Positions 23,439-32,874 of a stretch of DNA of 64,000 nucleotides are shown here, piece by piece. Under the pieces are notes generated by a model. It ran no database searches and was not told the DNA's origin. It was given only the letters and a program-made list of their open reading frames with translations. How positions within the stretch are numbered: the stretch's first letter is position 1; each line of letters starts with the position of its first letter. The DNA comes from Sphingomonas sp. (GTDB lineage Bacteria > Pseudomonadota > Alphaproteobacteria > Sphingomonadales > Sphingomonadaceae), in the NCBI GenBank assembly GCA_003248865.1, contig QFPK01000002.1, positions 203,012-267,011 on the forward strand, read 5' to 3'. The position numbers and the translations under genes were made by a program.

Positions 23439-26400
23439 ATGGCAATCCGGCTTTCTTCTCTTGTCTGGGCGGGTCTTCGCCTCGGCACCTCCGCCTCTAT
23501 TCTCGCCCTGGCGGCGACCTCTGCCTACGCGCAGGAAGTCACCGGCACGATCCGCGGTGACGTGCAGGATGAAAATGGCACCCCGCTCGCGGGTGCAACC
23601 GTGACTGTGACCCACGTGCCGTCGGGCACGCGCTCCGTGCAGACGACGGATTCGTCCGGCAGCTTCACGGCTCCGAACCTGCGCGTCGGCGGCCCGTTCG
23701 ACATTGAAGTAACGGCCCCAGGCTTCGATTCCGCCAAGGCAACGGTTCCCTCCATTCAGGCTGGTGTGCCGCAGCGTCTGGCTGTGGCCCTGGTCAGCGA
23801 AGGCGCCACCATCGAAGTGACTGCGGCTCGTGCGGTGTCTTCCATCGCGATTGCTACCGGCCCTTCGACGACGCTGAATGCGCGTGAAATCGCTGGCGTG
23901 TCGTCTGTGAACCGCGACATTCGCAACCTGGCGGCCCGCGATCCGCTCGTCAGCCTCGACCCGACCAACGGCGGCGCCATTTCCATTGCCGGCCAGAACA
24001 ACCGCTTCAACCGCATCACCGTGGACGGCATCGGCTTCGGCGACCCGTTCGGCCTGGAATCGGGCGGTCTGGCTTCGTCGCGCGGCCCGGTGCCGCTGGA
24101 TGCCATCGCCGAGTTCACCGTGGAAACGGCGCCGGTCGATATCCAGCAGGGCGGCTTCCAGGGTGGTGCCATCAACACCGTTCTGAAGTCGGGCGGCAAC
24201 GATTTCAACTTCACCGGCTTCTACAGCTACACGTCCGATGAGCTCGCCGGCAGCCGTGTGCGTGGCCAGTATATTCCGCGCGACTTCGAATCGAAGGTGT
24301 GGGGCATTCAGGCAACCGGCCCGATCATCAAGGACAAGCTGTTCTTCGCCGTGACCTATGAGCGCCTGCGTGACACCACGCCTTCGTTGGTCGGGCCGAC
24401 CGGGGAGGGCTTTGCGAACCAGCTGCCCATCACGCGTGCGCAGATCGACCAAGTGTCGGCCATCGCCAACAGCGTGTACAATTACGACACCATGGACGTG
24501 GCCCGGGCCGTGCCCGAAATGGACGACAAGCTGGTCACCAAGATCGACTGGAACGTCACAGACAAGCACCGTCTGGCGCTGACCTACATCTACAACAAGG
24601 GCACCATTCTGGCCGGCACGACGGCCGCCAGCCAGGTAACGGCCACCAACCCGACGCTGTCGCTGCAATCCAACAATTATGAGCAGGGCTCGATCAACCA
24701 TTATGGCGTCGCCCAGCTCAACAGCGAGTGGACCGACGGCTTCTCCACCCAGTTGCGGGCCAGCTACAACGACTATCGCCGGATGCAGGTGCCCTACAAC
24801 GGGCGCGATCTGGGCCAGTTCCAGGTCTGCCTTGATCCCACCAGCGTGGGATCGCTGACGGGTTGTACTTCCAGGGTCGGCCGTATTCAGTTCGGTCCTG
24901 ACGTGTCGCGTCAGGCCAACGAGCTCTATGTGCAGACGCTGGGCCTCGAGTTCCAGGGCCGCATCCAGGGCAACGGCCATGATGCGAAGCTGATCGTCGA
25001 GTACAAGGACCAGAACATCAACAACCTGTTCGCACAGCGGGTGTCTGGCCAATGGTACTTCGACTCCATCGCCGACCTGCAAGCGCAGCGGGCGGGCCAG
25101 CTGGTCTATGCAGCGCCGACCGGTGACGGAATCGACAGCGTCCGCGCCCTGTTTGACAATAACATGATCACCTTCGGCGTTCAGGACACCTGGGACGTGA
25201 CGCCTGACCTGACCGTGATCTATGGCGCCCGCTATGACCTCTACATGACGAGCGACCGTCCGGCGTTCAACCAGTCGTTCGTGGATCGCTATGGCTTCAC
25301 CAACACCTCGACGCTGAGCGGTCGCGACATTCTGCAGCCGCGCTTTGCCGCAACCTGGAATGTCGATGATCGCCTTCGCCTGCGGACCACGGCTGGCCTC
25401 TATGCCGGCGGCAACCCGAACGTCTGGATTTCGAACAATTATTCGAACCCCGGCCCGCTGCTCGCATCGACCACCATCAACCGCACCGACACTGGCTTCA
25501 CGGTTTCGGATATTCCCGGCCTGACCGCTGCGCAACAGACGGCGATCGGTGCCGAAGTGATGAACGGTGTTGTCGGTGGCACCGGTATCCCGTCGGCGCT
25601 GGATCAATTCCTGGCGACGGCCGGATCGTCGCTGTCAGCCTCCAACGTGCTGGATCCCAACTTCGAAATCCCCTCGCAATGGCGGATCAGCGGCAGCGTC
25701 GATTATCAAGCCAACCTGGGCCCGCTGGGCGACGGCTGGAACTTCGGCGCGAACGTGATGTGGTCGCGGGTGAAGAGCGCGCTGAACTGGACCGACCTGC
25801 GCGTCAGCCCGAACGGCACCCTGCCGGACGGTCGCCCGCGCTACCAGCAGCTTACGTCTGTTTCGACCACCACGACCAACTCGGACCTGATGCTGACCAA
25901 CACCAGCCGCGGCTACAGCTGGAACCTGGTCGGCAAGTTCGACAAGCGCTGGGACAATGGTTTCGACATCGGGGGCAGCTACAGCTGGCAGCGGGTGAAG
26001 GACGTGAACCCCGGCACGTCTTCGACGGCGTCTTCCAACTGGGAGAACACCGCGACGTCCGATCCGAACGGGTCTTCCTATGGCACTTCCAACTATCAGG
26101 TGGACAACGCCTATCGCCTGCGGGTGGGCTATGAGAACAGCTTCTTCGGCGATAACAACACCCGGTTCGACCTGTTCTTCAACAGCCGCGCCGGCCAGCG
26201 CTACAGTTACACCTTCGCCGACATCGGGACGACGCCCCGGTCGGTGGTGTTTGGAACACTTGGCAATGACGGCCGCAGCCTGATGTATGTGCCGGACGTC
26301 TCGTCGGCGACGGCGGATCCGATCGTGCAGTATGCGGCCGGGTTCGACTTTGCCGGCTTCCAGAAGTTCGTTCAGGATGGTGGCCTTTCCAAGTATCAGG

Positions 26401-26759
26401 GCTCGATCGTTCCCAAGAACACCGGCCGCAGCCCGCGCTGGAACAAGCTGGACCTGCGCATCAGCCAGGAAGTGCCGTTCTTCCTTGGCGGTAAGATCCA
26501 GCTGTTCGCGGATATGGAAAACTTCCTGAACATGCTGAACAGTGACTGGGGTTCGCTGCGCCAAGTGGCCTTCCCCTATCGTGCACAAGTCGTGAACGTG
26601 CAGTGCCTTAGCTCCGGCGGCACCGCAGTGACGAGCACGTCGACGCCTTGCGCCAAGTACCAGTACAGCAACTTCCAGACCCCGAACGAAACCATCTACA
26701 CGAACTACTCGATCTGGCAGATCCGGGTCGGCGTGCGGCTGAGCTTCAACGGCCTCTGA
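23439..26759 (+). CDS. Oar-type TonB-dependent receptor with carboxypeptidase-regulatory-like domain
   Basis: The 1106-residue outer-membrane protein begins at ATG 23439. A signal peptide (about 1-33, ending SAYAQ) is followed by a carboxypeptidase regulatory-like domain (about 34-115, GDVQDENGTPLAGATVTVT), a plug domain (about 120-260, with NRFNRITVDGIGFGDPFG), and a long beta-barrel ending in RVGVRLSFNGL with alternating hydrophobics. Members import large or oligomeric substrates or take part in surface functions; the substrate is unknown. A long non-coding spacer with a structured RNA candidate precedes it and a strong terminator follows. Confidence 0.92.
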   Translation: MAIRLSSLVWAGLRLGTSASILALAATSAYAQEVTGTIRGDVQDENGTPLAGATVTVTHVPSGTRSVQTTDSSGSFTAPNLRVGGPFDIEVTAPGFDSAKATVPSIQAGVPQRLAVALVSEGATIEVTAARAVSSIAIATGPSTTLNAREIAGVSSVNRDIRNLAARDPLVSLDPTNGGAISIAGQNNRFNRITVDGIGFGDPFGLESGGLASSRGPVPLDAIAEFTVETAPVDIQQGGFQGGAINTVLKSGGNDFNFTGFYSYTSDELAGSRVRGQYIPRDFESKVWGIQATGPIIKDKLFFAVTYERLRDTTPSLVGPTGEGFANQLPITRAQIDQVSAIANSVYNYDTMDVARAVPEMDDKLVTKIDWNVTDKHRLALTYIYNKGTILAGTTAASQVTATNPTLSLQSNNYEQGSINHYGVAQLNSEWTDGFSTQLRASYNDYRRMQVPYNGRDLGQFQVCLDPTSVGSLTGCTSRVGRIQFGPDVSRQANELYVQTLGLEFQGRIQGNGHDAKLIVEYKDQNINNLFAQRVSGQWYFDSIADLQAQRAGQLVYAAPTGDGIDSVRALFDNNMITFGVQDTWDVTPDLTVIYGARYDLYMTSDRPAFNQSFVDRYGFTNTSTLSGRDILQPRFAATWNVDDRLRLRTTAGLYAGGNPNVWISNNYSNPGPLLASTTINRTDTGFTVSDIPGLTAAQQTAIGAEVMNGVVGGTGIPSALDQFLATAGSSLSASNVLDPNFEIPSQWRISGSVDYQANLGPLGDGWNFGANVMWSRVKSALNWTDLRVSPNGTLPDGRPRYQQLTSVSTTTTNSDLMLTNTSRGYSWNLVGKFDKRWDNGFDIGGSYSWQRVKDVNPGTSSTASSNWENTATSDPNGSSYGTSNYQVDNAYRLRVGYENSFFGDNNTRFDLFFNSRAGQRYSYTFADIGTTPRSVVFGTLGNDGRSLMYVPDVSSATADPIVQYAAGFDFAGFQKFVQDGGLSKYQGSIVPKNTGRSPRWNKLDLRISQEVPFFLGGKIQLFADMENFLNMLNSDWGSLRQVAFPYRAQVVNVQCLSSGGTAVTSTSTPCAKYQYSNFQTPNETIYTNYSIWQIRVGVRLSFNGL

Positions 26760-26778
26760 GGTTGAGTGATCGGGATTG

Positions 26779-26815
26779 GGGCGGCCTTCCGATGGAAGGC
26801 CGCCCTTTTCTTTTG
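26779..26815 (+). terminator. Rho-independent terminator of the TonB-dependent receptor gene
   Basis: A perfect 12-bp stem (GGGCGGCCTTCC with its complement) and 3-nt loop are followed by TTTTCTTTTG, 19 bp past the stop codon. This is a strong intrinsic terminator. Confidence 0.9.
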
Positions 26816-26864
26816 GGTGGACTTTTCTTTTCTGGGCCCAGCCGCTAGCAGGCGGGCCACCCAT

Positions 26865-26949
26865 GCCCCTGTGGCGGAATTGGTAGACGCGTCCGACTCA
26901 AAATCGGATGCCGCAAGGCTTGCCGGTTCGAGTCCGGCCGGGGGTACCA
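26865..26949 (+). tRNA. tRNA-Leu (CAA)
   Basis: This is an 85-nt class II tRNA with a long variable arm (TGCCGCAAGGCT). The anticodon stem TCCGA/TCGGA encloses loop CTCAAAA, so the anticodon is CAA. The acceptor GCCCCTG pairs with CGGGGGT through two G-U wobble pairs. The T-arm is GCCGG-TTCGAGT-CCGGC and CCA is encoded. Confidence 0.95.
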
Positions 26950-26968
26950 TGGGTTCGGGCGCGTGCGC

Positions 26969-27415
26969 CTAAGATGTGGCGCGATCCAGTGCGCGTTGCA
27001 GCTCCACCAATGAGGGTGTGAGCCGAGCGATCAATCCGGCGGGCAGGTGATCCGCTGTCATCGCGATTTCGGGGCCGAGACGTTGCAGGCTGCTTTCCTG
27101 CACCTGTGTGCCGTGGGGCGTGAGGCTGATGCGCTTCATTCGGCGGTCTGCCGGGTCCGGGGCGATGGAGATGAGGCCTGCGCGCGCCAGCCGGGCGAGC
27201 GTTGTTGTCATGGTCTGCTTGGTGACGCCGAGCGATCGGGCGAGGCCGATCGGCGTCATGGCAGTGTGGGCGCGGCTGAGTTCCCCCAGCACGGCGAGCT
27301 GCGCCAGCGTGACAGAGGGCGGCAGGGTGCGTTCCACCATTGCGCGGCCGAACTGGTCGATCGCGGCGATCCGGGTGAGCAGGGCGTAGAGCGCCTGTTC
27401 GGATCCAGTCAGCAA
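26969..27415 (-). CDS. MarR-family transcriptional regulator
   Basis: The 148-residue winged-helix repressor has a recognition region MTPIGLARSLGVTKQTMTTTLARLARAGLI and wing DPADRRMKRISLTPHG. I place the start at TTG 27415 because a strong GGAGGAAC ribosome-binding site lies just upstream and homology begins there; the frame extends further upstream but without MarR-like sequence. It is transcribed divergently from a DUF2061 gene, which it might control. Ligand and targets are unknown. Confidence 0.88.
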   Translation of the reverse strand: MLTGSEQALYALLTRIAAIDQFGRAMVERTLPPSVTLAQLAVLGELSRAHTAMTPIGLARSLGVTKQTMTTTLARLARAGLISIAPDPADRRMKRISLTPHGTQVQESSLQRLGPEIAMTADHLPAGLIARLTPSLVELQRALDRATS

Positions 27416-27595
27416 GGCAGTTCCTCCGGTTGTTGGGCCGGGATGTTGTGGGCCGGGAGGGATGGAGAGAACAAGTAGCCGGGGGCTGGGATTGATCCGG
27501 TTCGAACGCGATGCAGCCTTGATCGGAAATGACAATGATAATTAATTGCAAAAACTATTTGAAACCGGCCCCTTCACCGGCCTAGGTTATCTCCC

Positions 27596-27823
27596 ATGAA
27601 CCCGATGAGGCCAGCCACGCGTCGTCTCGCCAAGACTGCAAGCTATTGGCTGGTGCACATCAGCGTCGCCATGACGCTGGCCTATGTGCTGACCGGCAAT
27701 CTGGCGGCGGCCATGGCGCTTGGCCTGCTGGAGCCGACCGTGCAGGCCTTTGTGTTCTACATCCACGACTGGCTTTGGGAGCGGAAGAACCGCGCGCCCC
27801 TGCTGGAAGAAGGCGCCGCCTGA
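27596..27823 (+). CDS. DUF2061 small membrane protein
   Basis: The 75-residue protein has two hydrophobic helices (about 17-35 and 38-57) separated by a short loop, and ends with HDWLWERKNRAPL. The pattern RRLAKTASYWLVHISVAMTLAYVLTG is typical of DUF2061, which is often found near cysteine/sulfate genes or alone. It is divergent from the MarR regulator and abuts the convergent DUF2939 gene with no gap. Confidence 0.88.
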   Translation: MNPMRPATRRLAKTASYWLVHISVAMTLAYVLTGNLAAAMALGLLEPTVQAFVFYIHDWLWERKNRAPLLEEGAA

Positions 27824-28402
27824 TCAGGCGGCCGGTACCGGCGCCGGGGCGAGGGGGTCGAGATCGACGCCGGAGAGGCGCCAGCTCCAGCCGTCGCGTT
27901 GGAACAGCAACTCGGGCGCGTTGGCACTGCCTTCGACCGTGACATGGAAGCGGTCCAGCCCCTCGCGTCGGATGCTGAGATCGGGCGTGGCCAGCAGCGA
28001 GAGGCTTTCGAGGGCGGGAGAGCCCGCGAGCGGGTTGCCCTGACCGAAGGAGGCGATCACCAGCCCCACCGCTTCGGGGGAGACGCTGCTGTCCACGAGC
28101 GGCTCGACGAAGCCGATCGCCATGGCGAGGCCCAGCGCCTTCAGGGAATTGCGCGGCGCGGCGTCTGCTTCGGCCGTGATGCGGGCGCGCAGTTCGGATT
28201 TCAGCGACTGGCGCAGCGCCGGATAGTCGACATGGTCGGAAAAGCCGCTGACGTCGCCCGACAAGGCCGCGCTCTGCATGGCATTGAGGGTGAGGCGCGG
28301 CGAGGCAGCATACCAGCTGCCGAAGGCCAGCACAGGCACTGCCGCAAGCGAGGCGACAGCAACAGAGGCGCGCCGGAGCGCGGGGCGGGGGGATATCGGC
28401 AT
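27824..28402 (-). CDS. DUF2939 exported protein
   Basis: The 192-residue protein has an N-terminal hydrophobic anchor or signal (about 10-32, VAVASLAAVPVLAFGSWYAAS). The conserved region SPRLTLNAMQSAALSGDVSGFSDHVDYPALRQSLKSELRA follows, as in DUF2939. The start at 28402 was preferred over an ATG 12 codons upstream because the signal begins there. It is probably periplasmic and membrane-anchored; function is unknown. Confidence 0.82.
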   Translation of the reverse strand: MPISPRPALRRASVAVASLAAVPVLAFGSWYAASPRLTLNAMQSAALSGDVSGFSDHVDYPALRQSLKSELRARITAEADAAPRNSLKALGLAMAIGFVEPLVDSSVSPEAVGLVIASFGQGNPLAGSPALESLSLLATPDLSIRREGLDRFHVTVEGSANAPELLFQRDGWSWRLSGVDLDPLAPAPVPAA

Positions 28403-28478
28403 GAAGGGGGTCGGTCCTGACGGATGTCTATACTGCAAGCGCCATTAGGGCGCTGCGGCCGAACCCCGGGTGAATGCC

Positions 28479-28901
28479 TTATTCAGCTGCCGTCAGGATA
28501 AGCGGCGTGCCTTCCAGCGTGCGCTGCACCGGGCATTTGGCGGCGATCTCGATCAGCTTGGCGCGCTGTTCGGGCGTCAGCCTGTCGCCGGTGAGGCGGA
28601 TCGACTTGGTGAAGACGTCCTGCTTCGGGCCGGCGGCGTGCGGTCCGCCCTTCTGGTGGGTGAGAGTGACCTCCACCCGTTCCAGCGGCCAGTCCTGCTG
28701 CTTGGCATACCAGCGCACCGTCATGCCGGTGCATTCGCCGAGCGCAGCTGCGAGCAGATCATAGGGCGCGGGGCCGAGGTTGGCGCCGCCCATGTCGACG
28801 GGCTCGTCGCCCGTGAGGGCGTGGCCGGAGACGCTGATGTCCATGGCGAAAACGCTCTGGCCGTTTTCCGCCAGCGTCGCGATGGTCGGCGTGTCGCTCA
28901 T
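28479..28901 (-). CDS. OsmC family peroxiredoxin-like protein
   Basis: The 140-residue protein belongs to the OsmC/Ohr/YhfA superfamily. Two conserved cysteines (GECTGMTVRWYA near 60, and AAKCPVQRTL near 123) and the ANLGPAPYDLLAAALG motif are present. These proteins reduce organic hydroperoxides or bind small ligands; this member is closer to the YhfA-like branch. Its start overlaps the stop of the upstream symporter gene by 4 bp. Confidence 0.9.
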   Translation of the reverse strand: MSDTPTIATLAENGQSVFAMDISVSGHALTGDEPVDMGGANLGPAPYDLLAAALGECTGMTVRWYAKQQDWPLERVEVTLTHQKGGPHAAGPKQDVFTKSIRLTGDRLTPEQRAKLIEIAAKCPVQRTLEGTPLILTAAE

Positions 28902-30295
28902 TTGGTTCCCTTCCGCCAGGCCAGATAGCTCTGCATTTCCGCGCGCAGCGGCTTTGCCAGCAGATACAGGCCGATGATGTTGGGCACGGCCATCAGGAAA
29001 TAGACCGAATCCACGAAGTCCACGATCTTGCCCATTTCCAGGATCACGCCCAGCGGCAAGATACAGCAGAACAGGATCTTGATCGCCAGTTCGCGGCGGC
29101 GGCCGTGGCCGACCAGATACTGGAAGGCCTCTGCCGCGTAGAAGCCGTTGGCGATCACGGTGGCATAGGCGAACAGGAACACCGCGACCGCGAGCAGGGC
29201 GGGGAACCAGGGCGTGATGGTGGCAAACGCCGCCGTCGCGATGGCCACCCCTTCAAGCCCGCCGTTGGTGGCCGGGTTCCATGTGCCCGCCACCACGAAG
29301 GCGATGCCGGTGATGGTGCACATCACCACCGTATCCATGAAGGGCTCGATCAGCGCCACCAGCCCTTCGGAGGCCGGGTGGCGGGTTTTCGCCTGTGCGT
29401 GCGCGGCGACTGCGGTGCCGAGCCCGGCCTCGCAGCTGTAGATCGCGCGGCGCATGCCGGTGACGAAGGCGCCCAGGATGCCGCCGAACAGGCTGTTCGT
29501 GTTGAAGGCTTCGGAGACGAAGAGGCCGATGGCGCCCGGCACCCGATCGAAGCCCGCCACGATGATGGCGAGGCAGCCGCCCATGAAGATCACGCTCATC
29601 GCAGGGACGAGGATGGAGGTGGCCGACGCGATCCAGCGGATGGAGCCCAGCAGCACCAGCGCCACCAGCACCGCGAACACGATGCCGAACACCAGCCGGT
29701 TGTCGAAGCCCAGCTGCTCGGCCACCGGCGGATAGGCCTGATTCACCTGAAACAGCGACAGCGAGCCGCCGATCATGAGGAAGGCATAGAACAGCCCCAG
29801 CCCGCGCCCCAGCTTCGGCATGCCGATGGAGGCGAGCCCGCGCTCCAGCGTGACCCAGGCGCCGCCGCGGATGCGGCCGCCCGCCATTTCCTCCCGGAAC
29901 ATCAGGCCCAGCGTGACCTCTGCGCACTTCAGCCCCATGGCGAAGATGCCGATCACGAACATCCAGAAGATGGCGCCCGGCCCGCCCACCGTGAGCGCCA
30001 CGCCGATGCCCGCGATATTGCCCAGCCCGATGGTGCCCGAGAGCGCGGTGGCGAGGGCGGCGAACTGGCTGACCTCTCCGGGGGCTGACGGGTCCCAGTA
30101 TTTGCCGCGCAGGATGCGCCAGCTTTCCGAAAAGCCCCGGATCTGCGGGACGCCGAGCCAGAAGGTCATGAAGACCATCGCGATGGCCAGCCACAGCACG
30201 ATCAGCTGGATATCCACCCCGCCGATGGAGATGGTGTAGAAGACGAAGGACGACAGCCGGTCGATCCCGGCCTCGATGCTGGTGACGAAGCTCAT
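28898..30295 (-). CDS. Alanine/glycine:cation symporter (AGCS family)
   Basis: The 465-residue inner-membrane protein has about 11 hydrophobic segments. Family motifs include SGTIGLGNIAGIGVALTVGGPGAIFWMF (about 86-115) and MRRAIYSCEAGLGTAVAAHAQAKT (about 280-305). It takes up alanine, glycine or related amino acids with Na+. Both ends overlap neighbouring genes by 4 bp (alpha/beta hydrolase upstream, OsmC downstream), so the three form an operon. Confidence 0.93.
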   Translation of the reverse strand: MSFVTSIEAGIDRLSSFVFYTISIGGVDIQLIVLWLAIAMVFMTFWLGVPQIRGFSESWRILRGKYWDPSAPGEVSQFAALATALSGTIGLGNIAGIGVALTVGGPGAIFWMFVIGIFAMGLKCAEVTLGLMFREEMAGGRIRGGAWVTLERGLASIGMPKLGRGLGLFYAFLMIGGSLSLFQVNQAYPPVAEQLGFDNRLVFGIVFAVLVALVLLGSIRWIASATSILVPAMSVIFMGGCLAIIVAGFDRVPGAIGLFVSEAFNTNSLFGGILGAFVTGMRRAIYSCEAGLGTAVAAHAQAKTRHPASEGLVALIEPFMDTVVMCTITGIAFVVAGTWNPATNGGLEGVAIATAAFATITPWFPALLAVAVFLFAYATVIANGFYAAEAFQYLVGHGRRRELAIKILFCCILPLGVILEMGKIVDFVDSVYFLMAVPNIIGLYLLAKPLRAEMQSYLAWRKGTK

Positions 30296-31779
30296 TGTGC
30301 TCCCGGAGTGGAGGGTTGGGCCGACGCTTGCGGCTGTTGCACAGGGCTTGGATCCATCCGCCCCAGCATCCAGGGCATGAAGGGATTGGAGCTGACCCGG
30401 GCGAGCGCCGCCTGAGAAATCTCCAGCACGCCGTTTTCGCCGCGCGCCGCCAGTGCGCCCAGCGCCACGCCCTGCCTGTCATCCGGCGAGGGGTCTGCGC
30501 CGTAGAGCCCGTCCGACAGCGGGAAGGGCAGGGCGACATGGCCCAGCGAGAAGAAATCCCGGCGGTAGGCGATGCCCAGCGGCGATTCGACCGGTGTGAT
30601 CGCATCGGGCCCGTAGCTGCGCACCACGGTCTGCGGATCGCCGACGGCGACGTTGGTGACGAGGCTGAGCGTGTAGCGATGCGGCCCTTGCGGACGCAGC
30701 CTGTTCAGCGCGGTCTGCGCGCTGTTGCGCACCATCGGGCCGACATAGGCGGCGCGGTTGATATCGAACAGCACCAGTTCCGAGCCGTTGGCGGGCAGGT
30801 GGCTGTAGAGCCCCTCCACCACGGCCTCGGCGCTGACGGTGGAATCGACGACCGACTGGAAGGTGAGGACGGGGGGCAGGCTGTTAATGCGGCCGCTGGC
30901 GCGGGCAGCCTCGATCTTGTCGGCCAGGATCACCGTCATCCGGTGCGATTCCGCCCCGGCGCGCACGGGGAAGCTGTTGTATTTGAACGGGTTATATTCG
31001 GGCTCGATGCCCAGCCAGGCCGCCTTTACAAAGGCGGGGAAGACGGCGGGCATGGCGGCGAGGCCGGCAAAGCGCGCGAAGCGGGTGAGGCCGATCATCG
31101 GCGAGATCAGCACCACCTTCTGCGGCGCGGCGAGCTTCTTGTCCTCCGTCGCGTCCAGCGCATACATCATCGCCAGCGCTGCGCCGTTGGAATAGCCCAC
31201 GATGTGGAGCGGCTTGCCCGGCGCCAGCCGTGTGGCTTCGCGCACGGCGAGACGGGTGGCCGCCTGCCATTGTTCGGCGCTGGCCTTGGTGAGCCCTGCC
31301 GGCACGGTGCCGTGGCCGGGGTTGCGGATGGCGACGACGGCCCAGCCGCGCGCTTCATACAGTTTCGCGACATGTCGCAGGCTGTAGGGGCCGTCGGTGA
31401 GTCCGTGCAGCAGCACTACCGCGCCTGCGGGCTCCCCTTGGGGCTGGAAGGTGAAGCTTCGGTTCCAGTCCGTGCGGAGGTTGGCCGGGTTCATCGGCGC
31501 CTCTGCCCAGTATCGGTTCTGCGCCACGCGCTGGTCGGCGGGGAGCCTGGCCACCACTTCGGTCTCGACCACCTTGAAGCTGGCCTCTTCCGACTTCAGC
31601 CAGGCGGGCCAGTCCATCGCGTCGATCTCGTCCGCGTCGGGTTCGGGGGGCACCACGAGATGCCAGGGTTGCAGATCGGGCCCGCGCAGCGATTGCACCG
31701 CCCGCACCAGGAACACCGCCGCCAGCAGCAGCAGTGCACCGACCAGAAGATATTTGATGGCGCCCAGAACAATCGACAT
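30292..31779 (-). CDS. Membrane-anchored alpha/beta hydrolase
   Basis: The 495-residue protein has one N-terminal transmembrane helix (about 8-27). The alpha/beta-hydrolase core shows the oxyanion motif VVLLHGLTDGPYS (about 131) and the nucleophile elbow GYSNG (about 206). A Pro/Gln-rich tail ends the protein. It is the first gene of the hydrolase-symporter-OsmC operon. Substrate is unknown; a periplasm-facing esterase or lipase is likely. Confidence 0.85.
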   Translation of the reverse strand: MSIVLGAIKYLLVGALLLLAAVFLVRAVQSLRGPDLQPWHLVVPPEPDADEIDAMDWPAWLKSEEASFKVVETEVVARLPADQRVAQNRYWAEAPMNPANLRTDWNRSFTFQPQGEPAGAVVLLHGLTDGPYSLRHVAKLYEARGWAVVAIRNPGHGTVPAGLTKASAEQWQAATRLAVREATRLAPGKPLHIVGYSNGAALAMMYALDATEDKKLAAPQKVVLISPMIGLTRFARFAGLAAMPAVFPAFVKAAWLGIEPEYNPFKYNSFPVRAGAESHRMTVILADKIEAARASGRINSLPPVLTFQSVVDSTVSAEAVVEGLYSHLPANGSELVLFDINRAAYVGPMVRNSAQTALNRLRPQGPHRYTLSLVTNVAVGDPQTVVRSYGPDAITPVESPLGIAYRRDFFSLGHVALPFPLSDGLYGADPSPDDRQGVALGALAARGENGVLEISQAALARVSSNPFMPWMLGRMDPSPVQQPQASAQPSTPGAQ

Positions 31780-31869
31780 TCCCCATGCCTAGCCGACGGG
31801 GGGCGGGGCGCAAGCGGCTTTTGCGGGGTGAGACTGGAGGTCGCGTGCGGCCGACCCTATTTGAGGCGG

Positions 31870-32874
31870 ATGGCCCCGGATGTGCTGAGCTGGCTGCAAC
31901 CCCGCCCCGAGGGCATTTACCTGCCCACGGCCGACGCCTGGATCGATCCGTCCCGGCCGGTGGCGCGCGCCATTATCACCCATGGCCACAGCGATCATGC
32001 GCGCGGCGGCCATGGCGATGTGTGGGCGACCGGGCCGACGCTGGCCATCATGGTGGAACGCTATGGCCCGCAGCCGGGCGGGCATGCGCTGGCCCATGGC
32101 GAGAGGATGGAGCTGGGCGGCGTTGGGATCAGCCTCCACCCGGCCGGGCATGTGCTGGGATCGGCGCAGGTGCGGATGGAGAAGGATTGGGCGGTGGTGG
32201 TGGTTTCCGGCGACTACAAGCGCCGTGCCGATCCGACCTGTGCGCCGTTCGAGCCGGTGCCGTGCGACATCTTCGTGACCGAGGCGACCTTTGCGCTGCC
32301 GGTGTTCCGCCATCCGCCCGCCGGGGCCGAGATCGCGCGGGCGCTGGCCGTGCTGGCGGCGAGCCCTGAGCGCTGCCTGCTGATCGGGGCCTATGCGCTG
32401 GGGAAGGCGCAGCGGGTGGTGGCGCTGCTGCGCGCGGCGGGGCACCGGGAGCCCATCTATCTGCATGGGGCGATGGCGCGGCTGATGGCGCTGTATCAGG
32501 CGCAGGGCGTGGAACTGGGCGAGTTGCGGCCGGCGGCGGATGCGGCAGCGGGCGAGTTGCAGGGGCGCATCGTGATCGCGCCGCCCTCTGCGTTGAACGA
32601 CCGCTGGAGCCGGCGGCTGCCCGACCCGATCACTGCGATGGCGTCCGGCTGGATGCGGGTGCGCGCCCGGGCCCGGCAGCGCGGCGTGGAGCTGCCGCTG
32701 GTGATTTCCGACCACGCCGATTGGGACGAGTTGACGGCCACGGTGCAGGAGCTGCGGCCGAAGGAGCTGTGGATCACCCACGGCCGCGACGACGCGCTGC
32801 TGCGCTGGTGCGAGCTGCACCAGATCCGCGCGAAGGCGCTGCATCTGGTGGGGCGCGAGGATGAGGATGACTAG
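31870..32874 (+). CDS. Ligase-associated metallo-beta-lactamase-fold DNA exonuclease
   Basis: The 334-residue protein has the MBL motif THGHSDHARGG (about 38-48) and a beta-CASP-like second half (ISDHADWDEL, ITHGRDDALLRW). It matches the exonuclease of the bacterial ligase-associated repair cluster (TIGR04122), related to SNM1/Pso2 interstrand crosslink nucleases. Its 3' end overlaps the ATP-dependent DNA ligase gene, supporting a joint role in DNA damage repair. Confidence 0.92.
   Translation: MAPDVLSWLQPRPEGIYLPTADAWIDPSRPVARAIITHGHSDHARGGHGDVWATGPTLAIMVERYGPQPGGHALAHGERMELGGVGISLHPAGHVLGSAQVRMEKDWAVVVVSGDYKRRADPTCAPFEPVPCDIFVTEATFALPVFRHPPAGAEIARALAVLAASPERCLLIGAYALGKAQRVVALLRAAGHREPIYLHGAMARLMALYQAQGVELGELRPAADAAAGELQGRIVIAPPSALNDRWSRRLPDPITAMASGWMRVRARARQRGVELPLVISDHADWDELTATVQELRPKELWITHGRDDALLRWCELHQIRAKALHLVGREDEDD

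Noticed and set aside
23412..25607. Minus-strand open frame of 731 codons opposite the TonB-dependent receptor
   Set aside because: Antisense shadow of a gene with clear signal peptide and domains.
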